Source: Cystobasidium ongulense
Lineage: Eukaryota; Basidiomycota; Cystobasidiomycetes; Cystobasidiales; Cystobasidiaceae
Assembly (NCBI GenBank): GCA_022835595.1
Contig: BQUP01000002.1
Coordinates: 2,404,534-2,468,533 of the forward strand
Length of the DNA stretch: 64,000 nt
Reading direction: 5' to 3'
Shown: positions 13,131 through 22,482 of the stretch, in pieces
Layout of the letters: each line of letters starts with the position of its first letter
Position numbering within the stretch: position 1 is the stretch's first letter
Translations under genes and position numbers: made by a program
The notes under the pieces: model-generated
What the model was told of the DNA's origin: nothing
The model's database searches: none
What the model saw: only the letters and a program-made list of their open reading frames with translations

Positions 13131-13764
13131 GGTAGTCGAGTCCTAGCTGGATCCGCCGTCGATGCAGCTCCGGACGAAGCTGCAGTAGGCTGCCAATGCG
13201 CTCTACAGCGGCTCTCCCTTCAAATATTGTGGCTTGAGGTGTGCGTGAAGATACTCGGTGTCTTGCGACTGGATCCTCGGTATCGAGGGCTCTTCAGGCC
13301 TGCTGCACGCGGATCAACGTGCAAGGACAGCAAGCCGGATCAGCATGAGCATCCACTGCCTGGCTTGCGGAGTAGAAGCCCACCTCGGCACAGCTTCGCT
13401 GCACAGCCCTATGCAACTCTTCCTGCCTGCTGTGTCCCCACTGTATGTATGTTTGTACTGTACGTGTGTCTCGTCTCCAGCGAGGCGCTGTTCTATGGCC
13501 AGTCGCGCCAGACGGATCACCGGCCCGCTGCAACCGCCCTCTGGCAGTCGTGGTAGTGTAGGTGTGTAGTTCTGTGCATGCTCATGCTTGTCTGCCTGTT
13601 GCTGCTGCTGTTGTTCTTGCTGCTGGGTGGTTGCGAAGCCGTTCGCATCGGTATCTGACAGAGTCAATCGACAGGCGCGTGAAGCCGACAAGCATTCGGC
13701 TTTGGCCGTGGAACATCGATGCAAGCAATGGAGAACAGTATACGCACGCACTACATGCAAACTG
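13131..13764. other. promoter-side spacer with a CTG/TTG run
   Basis: Upstream of the polyQ gene. A trinucleotide-rich stretch (CTGCTGCTG type) lies near 13597-13626. Overlapping ORFs on both strands look like composition artefacts. Confidence 0.4.
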
Positions 13765-14153
13765 ATGGTCAGCTTGCCAGTCGGCTTATCAGATAAAAAA
13801 AGCTTAATACGTCAGATGCAGTCTCTCCTCCGAATTGTCCGCCAAACCGAAGTAGACCGGTCCAGAGAAGATATACCGTCAAGTCACATTCATCTCTGAT
13901 TACTCGCAGAAGCTGATTACTCGTTACACTAGGATCGAAAAAGATTGCCGCCAAAAAAGGCGCCATCTACCATCATGACAAGGCAACTGATATCTTGAGG
14001 CAGAAAGAGACCGCGAAAACTGATAAGGTCGTGGGACAAGTGTCTATGAGGGGTACCGATAATGTGGATTTGTTGTTGTTGGGTGAAGAAAAGGTCGGAG
14101 GGTTGAGGATGTTGAAGAAGAGGAGTTCGAATGAGAAAGAGAATTTCGGGTAA
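13765..14153 (+). CDS. possible small basic protein, 112 residues
   Basis: Two pieces join in frame if a 50 nt intron (13883-13932, GT..TAG with CTGATTAC branch-like sequence) is removed: 13765-13882 and 13933-14153. The protein is Lys/Arg-rich, with stretches such as SKKIAAKKGAIYHHDK and MLKKRSSNEKENFG, and no Cys. I recognise no family. The stop codon again overlaps a strong donor (GGGTAAGT). Coding-like composition is the main evidence, so this is a tentative call. Confidence 0.3.
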
Positions 14154-14700
14154 GTAAGGATTTAACCCAGGAGATCATTGCGGCTAATGGGGCGGCAAGT
14201 GATAGATCCCCTTTTCCTATACGGTGTGCACGACAGTCCAGACGTTTGGTGATGTGAATCTAAACTTGAAAAAAAGAACATTTGTAGCGACGTTTTTGGA
14301 GGTCGAGTTCCCAAAAATCGCCGCGAGCCCCGCTTCCTTTTGCCTATCACAGGAAGGACCCTTCGAGAATGGTGTATGGAGTGTGAGGGTAGGATTCCTG
14401 TTGTGGACGAAAGGAAAAAAGGGGGGCGTTCATGACTGCGACGTTGTTTGCTGCGGAGGTGAGATGGGTCCAATCGCTGTAGATTCGGCATGCAGTGAAA
14501 AAGGGAGATTCAGACAGATATTAGTCAAGCGGTCTTCGCAAATTCCAGCAATGTACAAGTATCCAAGCTCACGTTCAAATCCACCGCCTGAATTATCGTG
14601 CGACGCGTCTCATTTCTTCGTCGCGATGGGAACTGAATTTGTTTCGCACATGGAGGCCAGGAGAATTGCATAGACGCGTTAGATTTGACCAGAAGATAAT
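14154..14700. other. spacer downstream of SNC1
   Basis: About 550 bases between the tentative small gene and the SNC1 stop. ORFs on both strands (a 149-codon one on +) lack family signals and normal starts. I see nothing supportable. Confidence 0.35.
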
Positions 14701-15477
14701 TCAGTCAGCCAATATATGGGACGCGGCGATACGGCATGCGTGCGGTAGAGCTGTAAAAGACAGTCGCTCGCGCACGTGCATGCTCTTGACGCCAGCCACT
14801 TACCGACAATGACGATTACCAGCAAGAGCACGATACCGCCGATAATAAGGAGACGGTATTTCATGTCCTGAAAGAGCATGTCATTACTCTCAGCAATGCT
14901 AGCTCGTGTAGTTAATCGTGCCGATTTGCTTCTTGTGCCTTACCTTCCACCACATTGCTTTCCTCACTCTGGACGCTCCTCGCCTGAATCCTTGCGCTGA
15001 GACAGCGAGCGTGTCTGTACAAGCAAAGAACGATGCATGTATCAGACTTCGTTCCTAATAGCCACTCGCCCCTGTCAATCTATGTAAGAAAGGAATCCGA
15101 AAATCACCTGTTTGATCTTGTAGCGTCTCCAGTCTAGCACCTCTTTCTGTAACTTTTCGAATGTTATCTTGCATTATACCAACAGTAGCATCAATTTCTT
15201 GTTGAATAGCTTTCGTTTTGTCATTGCCTCCACCCGTCGCTGATGGTGGGCCATCTCGACCTGCACTGTCAGGCTGGCGCCCGCTGGACCCTGATGGTGA
15301 GGGAACGTATGGATCATATGGGCTGTAGAGACGCAGAAAGCGAGGGCGGCCTTAGCAAGTCGATATGTGTTCAGCATAATTGAGCGTACTCACTCTGGTG
15401 ACGACCTGTGGTGCCAGTGGGAGGGACGGTGCAAGGTGGTCAGTTGAGACCATGCGATAGCAACGCGACGGAGACAT
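14701..15477 (-). CDS. SNC1: synaptobrevin/VAMP v-SNARE
   Basis: R-SNARE of exocytic and endosomal vesicles, pairing with plasma-membrane and endosomal syntaxin/SNAP-25-type SNAREs. Exons read from the minus strand: 15322-15108, 15014-14944, 14867-14804, 14750-14701. They give a Pro/Gly-rich N-terminus ([11 protein letters not shown]), the SNARE motif from [19 protein letters not shown] through the zero-layer Arg ([10 protein letters not shown]) to [20 protein letters not shown], then the membrane segment [18 protein letters not shown] and a short lumenal tail. The first coding exon is uncertain: phase demands two leftover bases, and an 8 nt exon (15477-15470, ATGTCTCC) with a weak donor fits. 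The gene is divergent from GPI14. Confidence 0.9.
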
Positions 15478-15957
15478 GCGCTTACATTCTAGTTACTTCT
15501 TACGCAGGTTTCGTAAGTTTGCTAGCTGTACTTCCTGCCTTCGCTTTGCCTTGTTCGTGGTTGAACTTGCCTGGCTGCTGTGCTGGCTGGCTGTGTCTGC
15601 AGTGGTGAGGTGCAAAGCCTCAGCTATAGACTTCGCGAGCCAATGAACACATCGCTATACTGACGATCCTTCTCTTCAAGAGCTTGGAGTGTATGCCTCG
15701 TTCGTGTTCTGCAAGATGGTGAAAGCAAGACCCACCTACACTTGGAATGACACGCTTCAAAAGACACTACGCCTGCTTGCCTGAAAGCTAATTCCAACCG
15801 CACGAAAGAGAAGAAAGCAAGACGTTCAGCTGCTGGACCTGTTACTAGGGACCTCTTCAAGACTATGCTGTCCGCCGTGTCTGGCTAATCACTCCCATTG
15901 AAGCTGTGACGGTGACGCAGGCAATCACGCCTATTGCGACTACTAGGAACGCGCATA
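15478..15957. promoter_or_regulatory. divergent promoter region of SNC1 and GPI14
   Basis: About 480 bases separate the two divergent genes. A minus-strand open stretch near 15624-15860 with an internal GT..AG intron could be a 5' untranslated exon of SNC1. No named motif could be assigned. Confidence 0.4.
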
Positions 15958-17423
15958 ATGGCATCCAACCACCCTACTACTACACCTAAATCAACCAAAT
16001 CAGTCAGATTCAAGGACAACCCACCCTCTATCCTCACTTCCACCATCGGCAAGCTCTCCATATTTCACCTGCTCGCACTCGGCGCTGTGGTCCGATTCAT
16101 CCTGATCGTTTATGGGGTGTACCACGATTCTAAACATACACTCAAATACACGGATGTGGATTACTACGTCTTCTCAGATGCTGCTTCTTATATACTGCAT
16201 CCCCAATTACTGGCTCCTGGACCTTTGGCGGGTTACATAGCCGATAAATGGAAGATATACATTGGAAATCCTTATGATAGGGCTACATACCGGTACACTC
16301 CTTTATTAGCTATCTTACTACTCCCAAACGTAAATCTTCATCCTCTGTTCGGAAAGTTTCTCTTCTCAGCGGCAGATCTCGGTATAGCTTTGATACAATA
16401 CCGCCTTCTGACATTAAACAAACCGGGTGTAACAAAGAAAGAAGAAAGTACGGCCAAGATACTAGTCACGAGCATCTGGCTACTCAATCCTTTCGTCGCG
16501 AATATATCGACAAGAGGAAGCGCAGAGTCATTACTTGGATTCATGGTTTTATCATTCCTTTATCTACTGGGACAAAGCAGACTTAACGCGGCAGCCGTTG
16601 TATTTGGGCTAGCTGTACATTTCAAGATCTATCCTGTTATATACGCATCAAGCGTATTGGCTTATCTGTCGACTAGGAACGCCACCTTCAGCTTCGACCA
16701 AATCAAGTTTGCCGTCATATCGTTCGCGACATTCATGCTCCTGAATCTGACCATGTACTCTGTGTAAGCTCCTTCAATAATACCCTGGGCGTACGCGGTC
16801 CTCTGAGATATGTCTTCATCAGCTGGGGTATGCCTTTCATAGAGCACACCTATCTCTACCATCTCACTCGACTCGACCATCGTCACAATTTCTCGCAATA
16901 CTTTTATCAGATCTACCTAGCGTCAGCTTCATCAAGCTCGTCGCGGCCGGTCTTCAACAATACAGTCGTTGAAGCTTTGTATAGGATCACTACGTCCACG
17001 TTCATACCACAGCTTGCGCTTTCGCTAGGTTTTGGTTTCTGCCTTGCGACAAGCCTAGAATCGTTACGCACAAGTTCAAAGCTGCACAGATCGAATTTAA
17101 CGGTCAGCAGCAGCAATCTGGCTGCCGTCTTCTTTATCCAGACGATAACGTTCACGACATTTAACAGAGTATGTACGTCGCAATATTTCATGTGGTATCT
17201 CTGGCTCCTCCCTCTCGTCTTATCGGCGCTCAATCTGAGTTCTAAGAGGGGGTTAGCTGTGTTAGTCGCTTGGATAGGTGGACAGGCTGCATGGTTGAGT
17301 ATGGCTTATAGACTCGAGTTCCTGGGCGAGGCTGTCTTTAAGGAGCTTTGGATGGCGGGAGTCGGTTTCTTCATTGTCAATGTGGGAGTTGTGTGGATAC
17401 TTATTGGACAGCTAGAATCATGA
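15958..17423 (+). CDS. GPI14: GPI mannosyltransferase 1 (PIG-M)
   Basis: Adds the first alpha-1,4 mannose to the GPI anchor precursor on the ER lumenal side, using dolichol-P-mannose. Two exons (15958-16763, 16823-17423) join in phase to 468 residues. The family is shown by KYTDVDYYVFSDAA with its DxD motif, NPYDRATYRYTPLLA, STRGSAESLLG, VHFKIYPVIYA, and EHTYLYHLTRLDHRHNFS followed by FNRVCTSQYFMWYLWLLP. Many hydrophobic segments agree with a polytopic ER protein. The length suits PIG-M. The ATG at 15958 was chosen because the upstream extension starts only with TTG. Confidence 0.95.
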
Positions 17424-17500
17424 GCGTGGACCACTACAGTGTAGTATACCGCAAAGAGGTCGCTTGTGAACCTGTAAATCATCAAATTGTTTCGGACAGC

Positions 17501-17546
17501 CGAGTCGCTCAGTCGTTATTTCTCGAGTCGCTCAGTCGTTATTTCT
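17501..17546. repeat. 23-bp direct repeat, two perfect copies
   Basis: The unit CGAGTCGCTCAGTCGTTATT plus TCT occurs twice head to tail (17501-17523 and 17524-17546), about 80 bases after the GPI14 stop. Its exactness suggests a recent slippage event. Confidence 0.9.
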
Positions 17547-17681
17547 CGAGGGTGGGTGATTTCCGAAAATAGTCCAGCATGCTTTACATTCCTTGCTGTG
17601 ACTTTTGCTACAGTAAATTGTACATGTGAGCTCCGTAGTGCATTGCAGTCATCACAGCTCCTTCGCGGCACGAATGGGTGT

Positions 17682-18275
17682 CTACTCTTCATCGCCGCCT
17701 TCATTCGATGAACCTTGTCGGATTTGTCTGAGTGCTTCTTTCTTTTGCTATTCACGTTAAATAAGGCAGTGAAGGCCAACATTGCGTTAGTTATTGCTTC
17801 AGTATTGTATATGAGGCTGCTCCGAAGCAATTGCATGCGATCGGCCCGTTTGGATGCAAACCTACCTCTAGCAGCTCGAGAACCCGCTGGTCTGCGTTGT
17901 AGTATGCATATCCGAGTGCTCCAAATGCGCCCATCGATAATGCGTGTCCCCCTAGGTCTGCAGATGTGCCCGAGCGCGTATTATCGGATTGATGAAGGTC
18001 AAGCCAACCAGGTGCGGGTGAGTGGGTGAGGCGTAAACAAGAGCATGGAGGAAGATGCCGTCAGTTTACAGAATATGCAATGACCGTGGGAAGGACCAAC
18101 ACTGACTGTCGAACATGTTCCGCTTCATGATGGCGAGTTGCCAGCAGCGCGCTGCAAGGCCGAATGAGGTCCTGTGGACATTGCACGAATTCCATGCATC
18201 AGCGAGCGGCGCTTCTGATCTCAAGCGAAGGGAAATACAAGCTCACCAGCCAACGACTGTCCCGAGCAGAGGCAT
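17682..18275 (-). CDS. small membrane protein, likely complex I accessory subunit
   Basis: Four short exons (18275-18247, 18171-18107, 17957-17866, 17747-17682) join in phase to 83 residues, starting MPLLGTVVGW. The sequence shows RCWQLAIMKRNMFDN, then GGHALSMGAFGALGYAYY as a likely membrane helix and a charged coiled end (LELLEQKKEALRQIR). The N-P/M-F, His and Gly-Tyr spacing resembles fungal relatives of the NDUFC2/B14.5b-type subunit of NADH:ubiquinone oxidoreductase, from memory of that family. The gene model is well supported by four consistent junctions and a CTAAC branch site. The functional assignment is weaker. Confidence 0.7.
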
Positions 18276-18391
18276 GATGGACGGACTTTGACTTCAATGC
18301 TGGAAAGATCAAAGAGCAAGAGCTGCTCGCCTCGTCGTTGCGGCTTCGACGGAAGGCAATCGAGAACACTCAGAAACGACAGGCCATCAAC

Positions 18392-19153
18392 ATGGGCAAG
18401 AAAGATAAGAAGCAGGCTGTGCCTGGCACCGCTTCATCCAGTGCGAATGGTAAACCCATAGCTTCAACCTCCGCTGCAGCTGCTGCTGTCGTTGCGAAAC
18501 CTGCAAAAGTGGCGAGTACTGCAAACAAGACAAGTGAAATAGACGATATCTTCGCTGGAAAGAAGAGTCTCCCTGCCAAGGCTGCTGATAACGAAGGTAC
18601 TGCGAGCATATCTACTGCTACAGGCTCGAAATCCAATCAAAAGAAGAAACGGAAATTGCAAGATGTAGCAGATGAATCTACAACTTCCGCCACGAACGGC
18701 TCAAAGGCTGACAGTAATGCAGTAGCAAACAACGATATCAAAGGCAAAGGGAAATCAAAAGTTCAAGATACAGTCGCAGAAGCGAAAGCACCAGCAGTCA
18801 ACGTGGTGGACGCTTCCTCAATACCTGGAGTAGTATCTAGCAAGAAACGCAAATCAGACAAGACAAGCGAAGGTACAATCGGCTCAAAGACTACAGCAAC
18901 CCCATCAATAGCAGCCGCTGCGAAAGAGGATGATGAGCTATTCAGAGACTCCCGAGGGACATCTACACGTAAGCTCCTCACTATAGAATTTGGGTGCTGG
19001 ACAGTATACTAACGGTAATGCAAAACCTTGCTTTGCTGTTTACCAGGGCGTAAAACCGATGATGGACTACCGATATATGATATCAAGGAGTTGAACATCG
19101 GCTTAGGAGGAGATACGGAGTTATGTCCTTTTGATTGCCAGTGCTGCTTCTAG
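18392..19153 (+). CDS. DUF1764 family protein
   Basis: Two exons (18392-18968, 19047-19153) give 227 residues. The first 170 residues are Lys/Ala/Ser-rich and probably disordered, with nuclear-type basic clusters (NQKKKRKLQ, SSKKRKSDK). The C-terminus holds the diagnostic DUF1764 block: FRDSRGTSTR, RRKTDDGLPIYDIKELNIG, GGDTELCPFDCQCCF at the very end. The intron splits the block after the second Arg of RGTSTR. The molecular role of DUF1764 is not established; location in the nucleus or nucleolus is an inference from composition. Confidence 0.92.
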
Positions 19154-19389
19154 AGGTGGCAACAGTTGGAACAATTCTATTTCCACCTCGCTAGGTCGTG
19201 TGCGACAAGCAATATTTACGTAGCATCCATTAATTCTCGCCCTTTCTGTATGTGCATAGTCTTTTTCAATTCTGCCATGTTGTCGTTAGACGAATTCGCA
19301 ATCTATCCAAGCGCCTTCATTGCAGTGTGGTAAAGAGTGATCTATACTTGTTTGAAACCCTCAGGAGCTGATAAGTGAAACTTAGAAGT

Positions 19390-19550
19390 GATTTCTACCA
19401 GTACCTTCTGCCAGAGAAGCTTTCTATTTTGGGCTCTTACACGTTGATATCTGCACCTGTTTTCTTCACAGCGAAGAAAATAGGTGCAGACATCAACGTG
19501 TAGGAATGCAAATAGAAAGCTTATGGGGCAGTAGACACTGGTAGACATCA
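19390..19550. repeat. long near-perfect inverted repeat (foldback)
   Basis: The arm 19390-19467 is complementary to 19473-19550 around a 5 nt loop (ACAGC). The innermost 50 bases of each arm pair almost throughout, including ACGTTGATATCTGCACCTGT against its partner with few mismatches; the outer 28 bases pair at about 75-80 percent. RNA from either strand would form a hairpin of about 75 bp. No ORF-bearing transposon is attached. Confidence 0.9.
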
Positions 19551-19629
19551 TTTATTTATATAACTATAGTATGGAGGTCACGATGGCCCGGGTCTGCTTC
19601 AGCTGTCAATATCAGAATTTCTTTTCAGC

Positions 19630-20769
19630 TTTCCCGTAGATCAAGCGTATTCCTCTGGTCTTAGATCTGTTGCCCTGGCAATAGTAGTAACTGTAGAGGC
19701 TGGTCTCTGAGTGTGAAGACAATAATTGAAGCGAAGAGAAGGATTGATGAGATCCTCCGCAGGAGCCATTTCAATGAAATTGTCAACACTCTGAAAAACG
19801 CTTGAACATAAGAAAAAAAAGCCAGAAAACACAATGAAGGTTATCAGAAATCGCAAGTCGTGCACGGAAGTTTGAGTTGGTCGAGTCTCGGACTCGTTTT
19901 ACAGCGCTCCGGATTTGTAAAAGCCATCAGCGTATGTGTCAGTCCTTCCCAGGTACAATAGCGTCGCGGTATGGTCTTCAGCTGCAGGAAGGCCGTCTGG
20001 GCTTCATATTCGGGATAATGCACAAGAGGCGACTCTTGAGAAAGCCTTCAAGATTCTCCACTGCGCAGTCAACGCTCATGGGTTGCAGGATTGCCCGCCA
20101 CATGTAACATAGTTCCAGAGTCCGATGCTGTGGTCCGCCATTACACACCGTACATTTCAGCTGCTCTAGAATGCAAAGAACTCACTTCGTACACTGCACC
20201 GATTTATTTTCTTTTTAATCACTTTTATGCGTTGCAGGATTTTTCCCAACACGTGCTTTTGTCCATCTTTTTTTTTGATTTCTCAGCCTTCCTTCGCTGC
20301 AATTTCCAAAAAACGTTTTCGATCAGAGCTTTAGGCAAATCCCCGTGCCAGAAGACCTGGGCAAGACCTAAGCTCCAGGAAGTACGTTCACCTCGAACTC
20401 GAATCCCAAGCATATCAACCGAATATGGGCTACGTATGTTACTCACCTCTTTGAGAGCAACACGCGAATGGTCTCGGCTTTCTGAGGGGAGGTCCGGTTG
20501 CGAAGTTGGTGATGGTGGTGCAGGCAGGAAGCAAGGCGTGGAGGAAACAGCAGCCAAATTCAAGACAGGGAATGTGGACAGAGCATCAGCAAGAGGTGGA
20601 TAATGCTTTGCACGTCCTAGTTGTTCTGCTTGCGCCGCTTGATATGACGGAACTTGGAGACGCCTGCCGCACCACACCAATCAATCGGGCATCACCTCGG
20701 AGAACTCGAGATTGTCGTGTAGGCCGAAGCCTCGATGTGAACAGTGACTAACATGCTTTTCTCTCACAG
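19630..20769 (-). other. coding-like segments, gene model unresolved
   Basis: The minus strand carries open stretches with protein-like composition that I could not assemble. About 20045-19850 reads PLVHYPEYEAQTAFLQLKTI and CTWEGLTHTLMAFTNPERC without a start. 19820-19641 follows a good acceptor (TTTTTCAG) and reads SVDNFIEMAPAEDL to a stop. 20680-20225 has a long frame with a donor GTGAGT after LKE and a basic C-terminus (RRKAEKSKKKMDK). These could be one or two small genes, or decayed copies. The + strand part from about 20700 should hold the 5' end and first intron of RPS4 (GACTAAC then CTCTCACAG at 20769). Confidence 0.35.
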
Positions 20770-21630
20770 AAAGGAGCAAGAAAACACTGTCAGTATCTAC
20801 AGTTCTTCCAGCGAAGCAGAGACGCAATTTGAGCATGGGATTCTGACATGTTTCATTATCTGCTCATTCTCTGTACATCGCGTATTGGACTTGACTTCTC
20901 TTTCAACTACACGCACACACACGACAATACCTGCTCGCTCCGCTGCGCGCAACGTATTCCTTCTCTCCTGCTCAAACCCGATCATCGCCATGAACAGTGA
21001 AGCGGTGAGTAGGAGGAGATAAAACATGACGTGAAGAATACCACTGAACAACTCTCCCGGGGTAGACTCGCTGCCCCATCCAGCTGGATGTTGGACAAGC
21101 TCGGAGGAACTTACGCTCCTCGTCCATCTCCCGGTCCTCACAAGCTGAGAGAGTCCCTACCTCTATCCGTGAGTTTTGCAACGCAGGACAAGCAGGACGA
21201 AGCTGAGCACACTATACACTCTAGATCTTCCTTAAGAACAAGCTCAAGTATGCTTTGACTGGCCGTGAGGTCACCCTCATCGTTGCTCAGCGTCTTGTCA
21301 AGGTTGACGGAAAGGTCCGCACCGACAATAACTACCCCGCTGGCTTCATGGGTGAGCATGACTGCGTAAGAAGAGTCAAGTAATGAGATGCTGATTTCAT
21401 CGATACACAGACGTCATCTCCATTGACAAGTCCGGCGAGCACTTCCGTCTCCTATACGACGTCAAGGGCCGATTTGCCATCCACCGAATCAGCCCCGAAG
21501 AGGCCAAGTGTAAGAGGCGTTTCCGCATTCCACCTGACCTCTTCTCATGCTCTTTTCCCTATTTACAGACAAGCTGTGCAAGGTCAAGCGCGTTCAGCTC
21601 GGCGCCAAGGGCGTTCCTTACATCGTCACC

Positions 21631-21662
<32 letters not shown>

Positions 21663-21990
21663 AGCCATCAAGGTCAACGACACCATCAAGCTCCTCCTTC
21701 CCCAGACTACCATCGCACCTGCTACCGCTGGTGCTCCCAACCCAACAGCCGTCGAGATCTCACACAAGATTGACGGTTTCTTGAAGTTCGAAGTCGGCAA
21801 CCTAGTCATGCTTACCGGTGGACGCAATATGGGCCGAGCAGGTACCATCATCCACAAGGAGAGACACATTGGAGGATTCGACATCGTCCACGTCCGTGAT
21901 GTTCAAGGCCACGACTTCGCTACCCGTCTGTCGAACATCTTCGTTATCGGTGAGGGCCCCAAGCCTTGGGTCTCCCTACCAAGAGGTGGA

Positions 21991-22026
<36 letters not shown>

Positions 22027-22059
22027 CGCCGCAAGCAGAAGGAGAAGGACTCGCTATAA
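20770..22059 (+). CDS. RPS4: 40S ribosomal protein S4 (eS4)
   Basis: Component of the small ribosomal subunit. Exons visible: 20770-20788, 20998-21004, 21066-21168, 21225-21351, 21411-21509, 21569-22059. The first two are needed to rebuild the conserved N-terminal KGARKHLKRLAAP: 19 nt ends in the first base of a Leu codon and a 7 nt micro-exon (TGAAGCG) supplies the rest. Then [20 protein letters not shown], the S4 RNA-binding part ([17 protein letters not shown]), the central [20 protein letters not shown], and the KOW region ([17 protein letters not shown]) follow. A loop after [10 protein letters not shown] is longer than in other fungi I know. The exon with the start codon lies upstream and could not be identified. 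Confidence 0.95.
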
Positions 22060-22482
22060 GTGCTTTTAGCTTGCTCTCTTCTTCAGGGTGGACATGGGCT
22101 GGAAGTATGCTAAGCAAAGCAGGATCATTTAAAATGTAGTCCCTTAGCATGTTTCTTCTCCTTGTTCGCTTTCCCTTCTACGCTTTTGAACTCTGGTTGT
22201 AAACCTTTTCACATAGCAAAAATTGGGATCGACCAGATTCCACCCAGTCCTTTCTACTGATGCGCGTTGCCTCTATCGCCTGCCAACCGAAACCAGCATA
22301 GCCCTACACGTAGCTTTCTATGCCTAGCTCTCATTGCTTATATGCTGTCGTCTACTCCCCCGAAGTGACTCGTGCCGATTGCACCTTTTGTTACTTTCGC
22401 TCTTACCATATCTACAAACGTCACAATTCTAATGACCCGCCGCAACTGAGAGAGCTGTCAGGCTGAAGAAATCCGCTGTAAC
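22060..22482. other. spacer between RPS4 and SLP1-like gene
   Basis: About 420 bases, T-rich after the RPS4 stop, with the promoter of the next gene. No further feature seen. Confidence 0.5.

Noticed and set aside
13074-13556. 160-codon + ORF over the polyQ gene start
   Set aside because: Antisense to the 5' end of the polyQ gene; composition mirrors it and no motif is present.
14551-14590. tRNA B-box-like GTTCAAATCC
   Set aside because: No matching A box, acceptor stem or cloverleaf could be drawn around it.
14224-14673. 149-codon + strand ORF
   Set aside because: Starts with GTG, has no splice or domain support, and overlaps an equally open minus frame. Likely chance.
20225-20680. Minus-strand ORF of about 150 codons treated as a full single-exon gene
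   Set aside because: It contains a strong internal donor and no family signal, and it lies over the expected RPS4 5' region. Kept only as part of an unresolved region.
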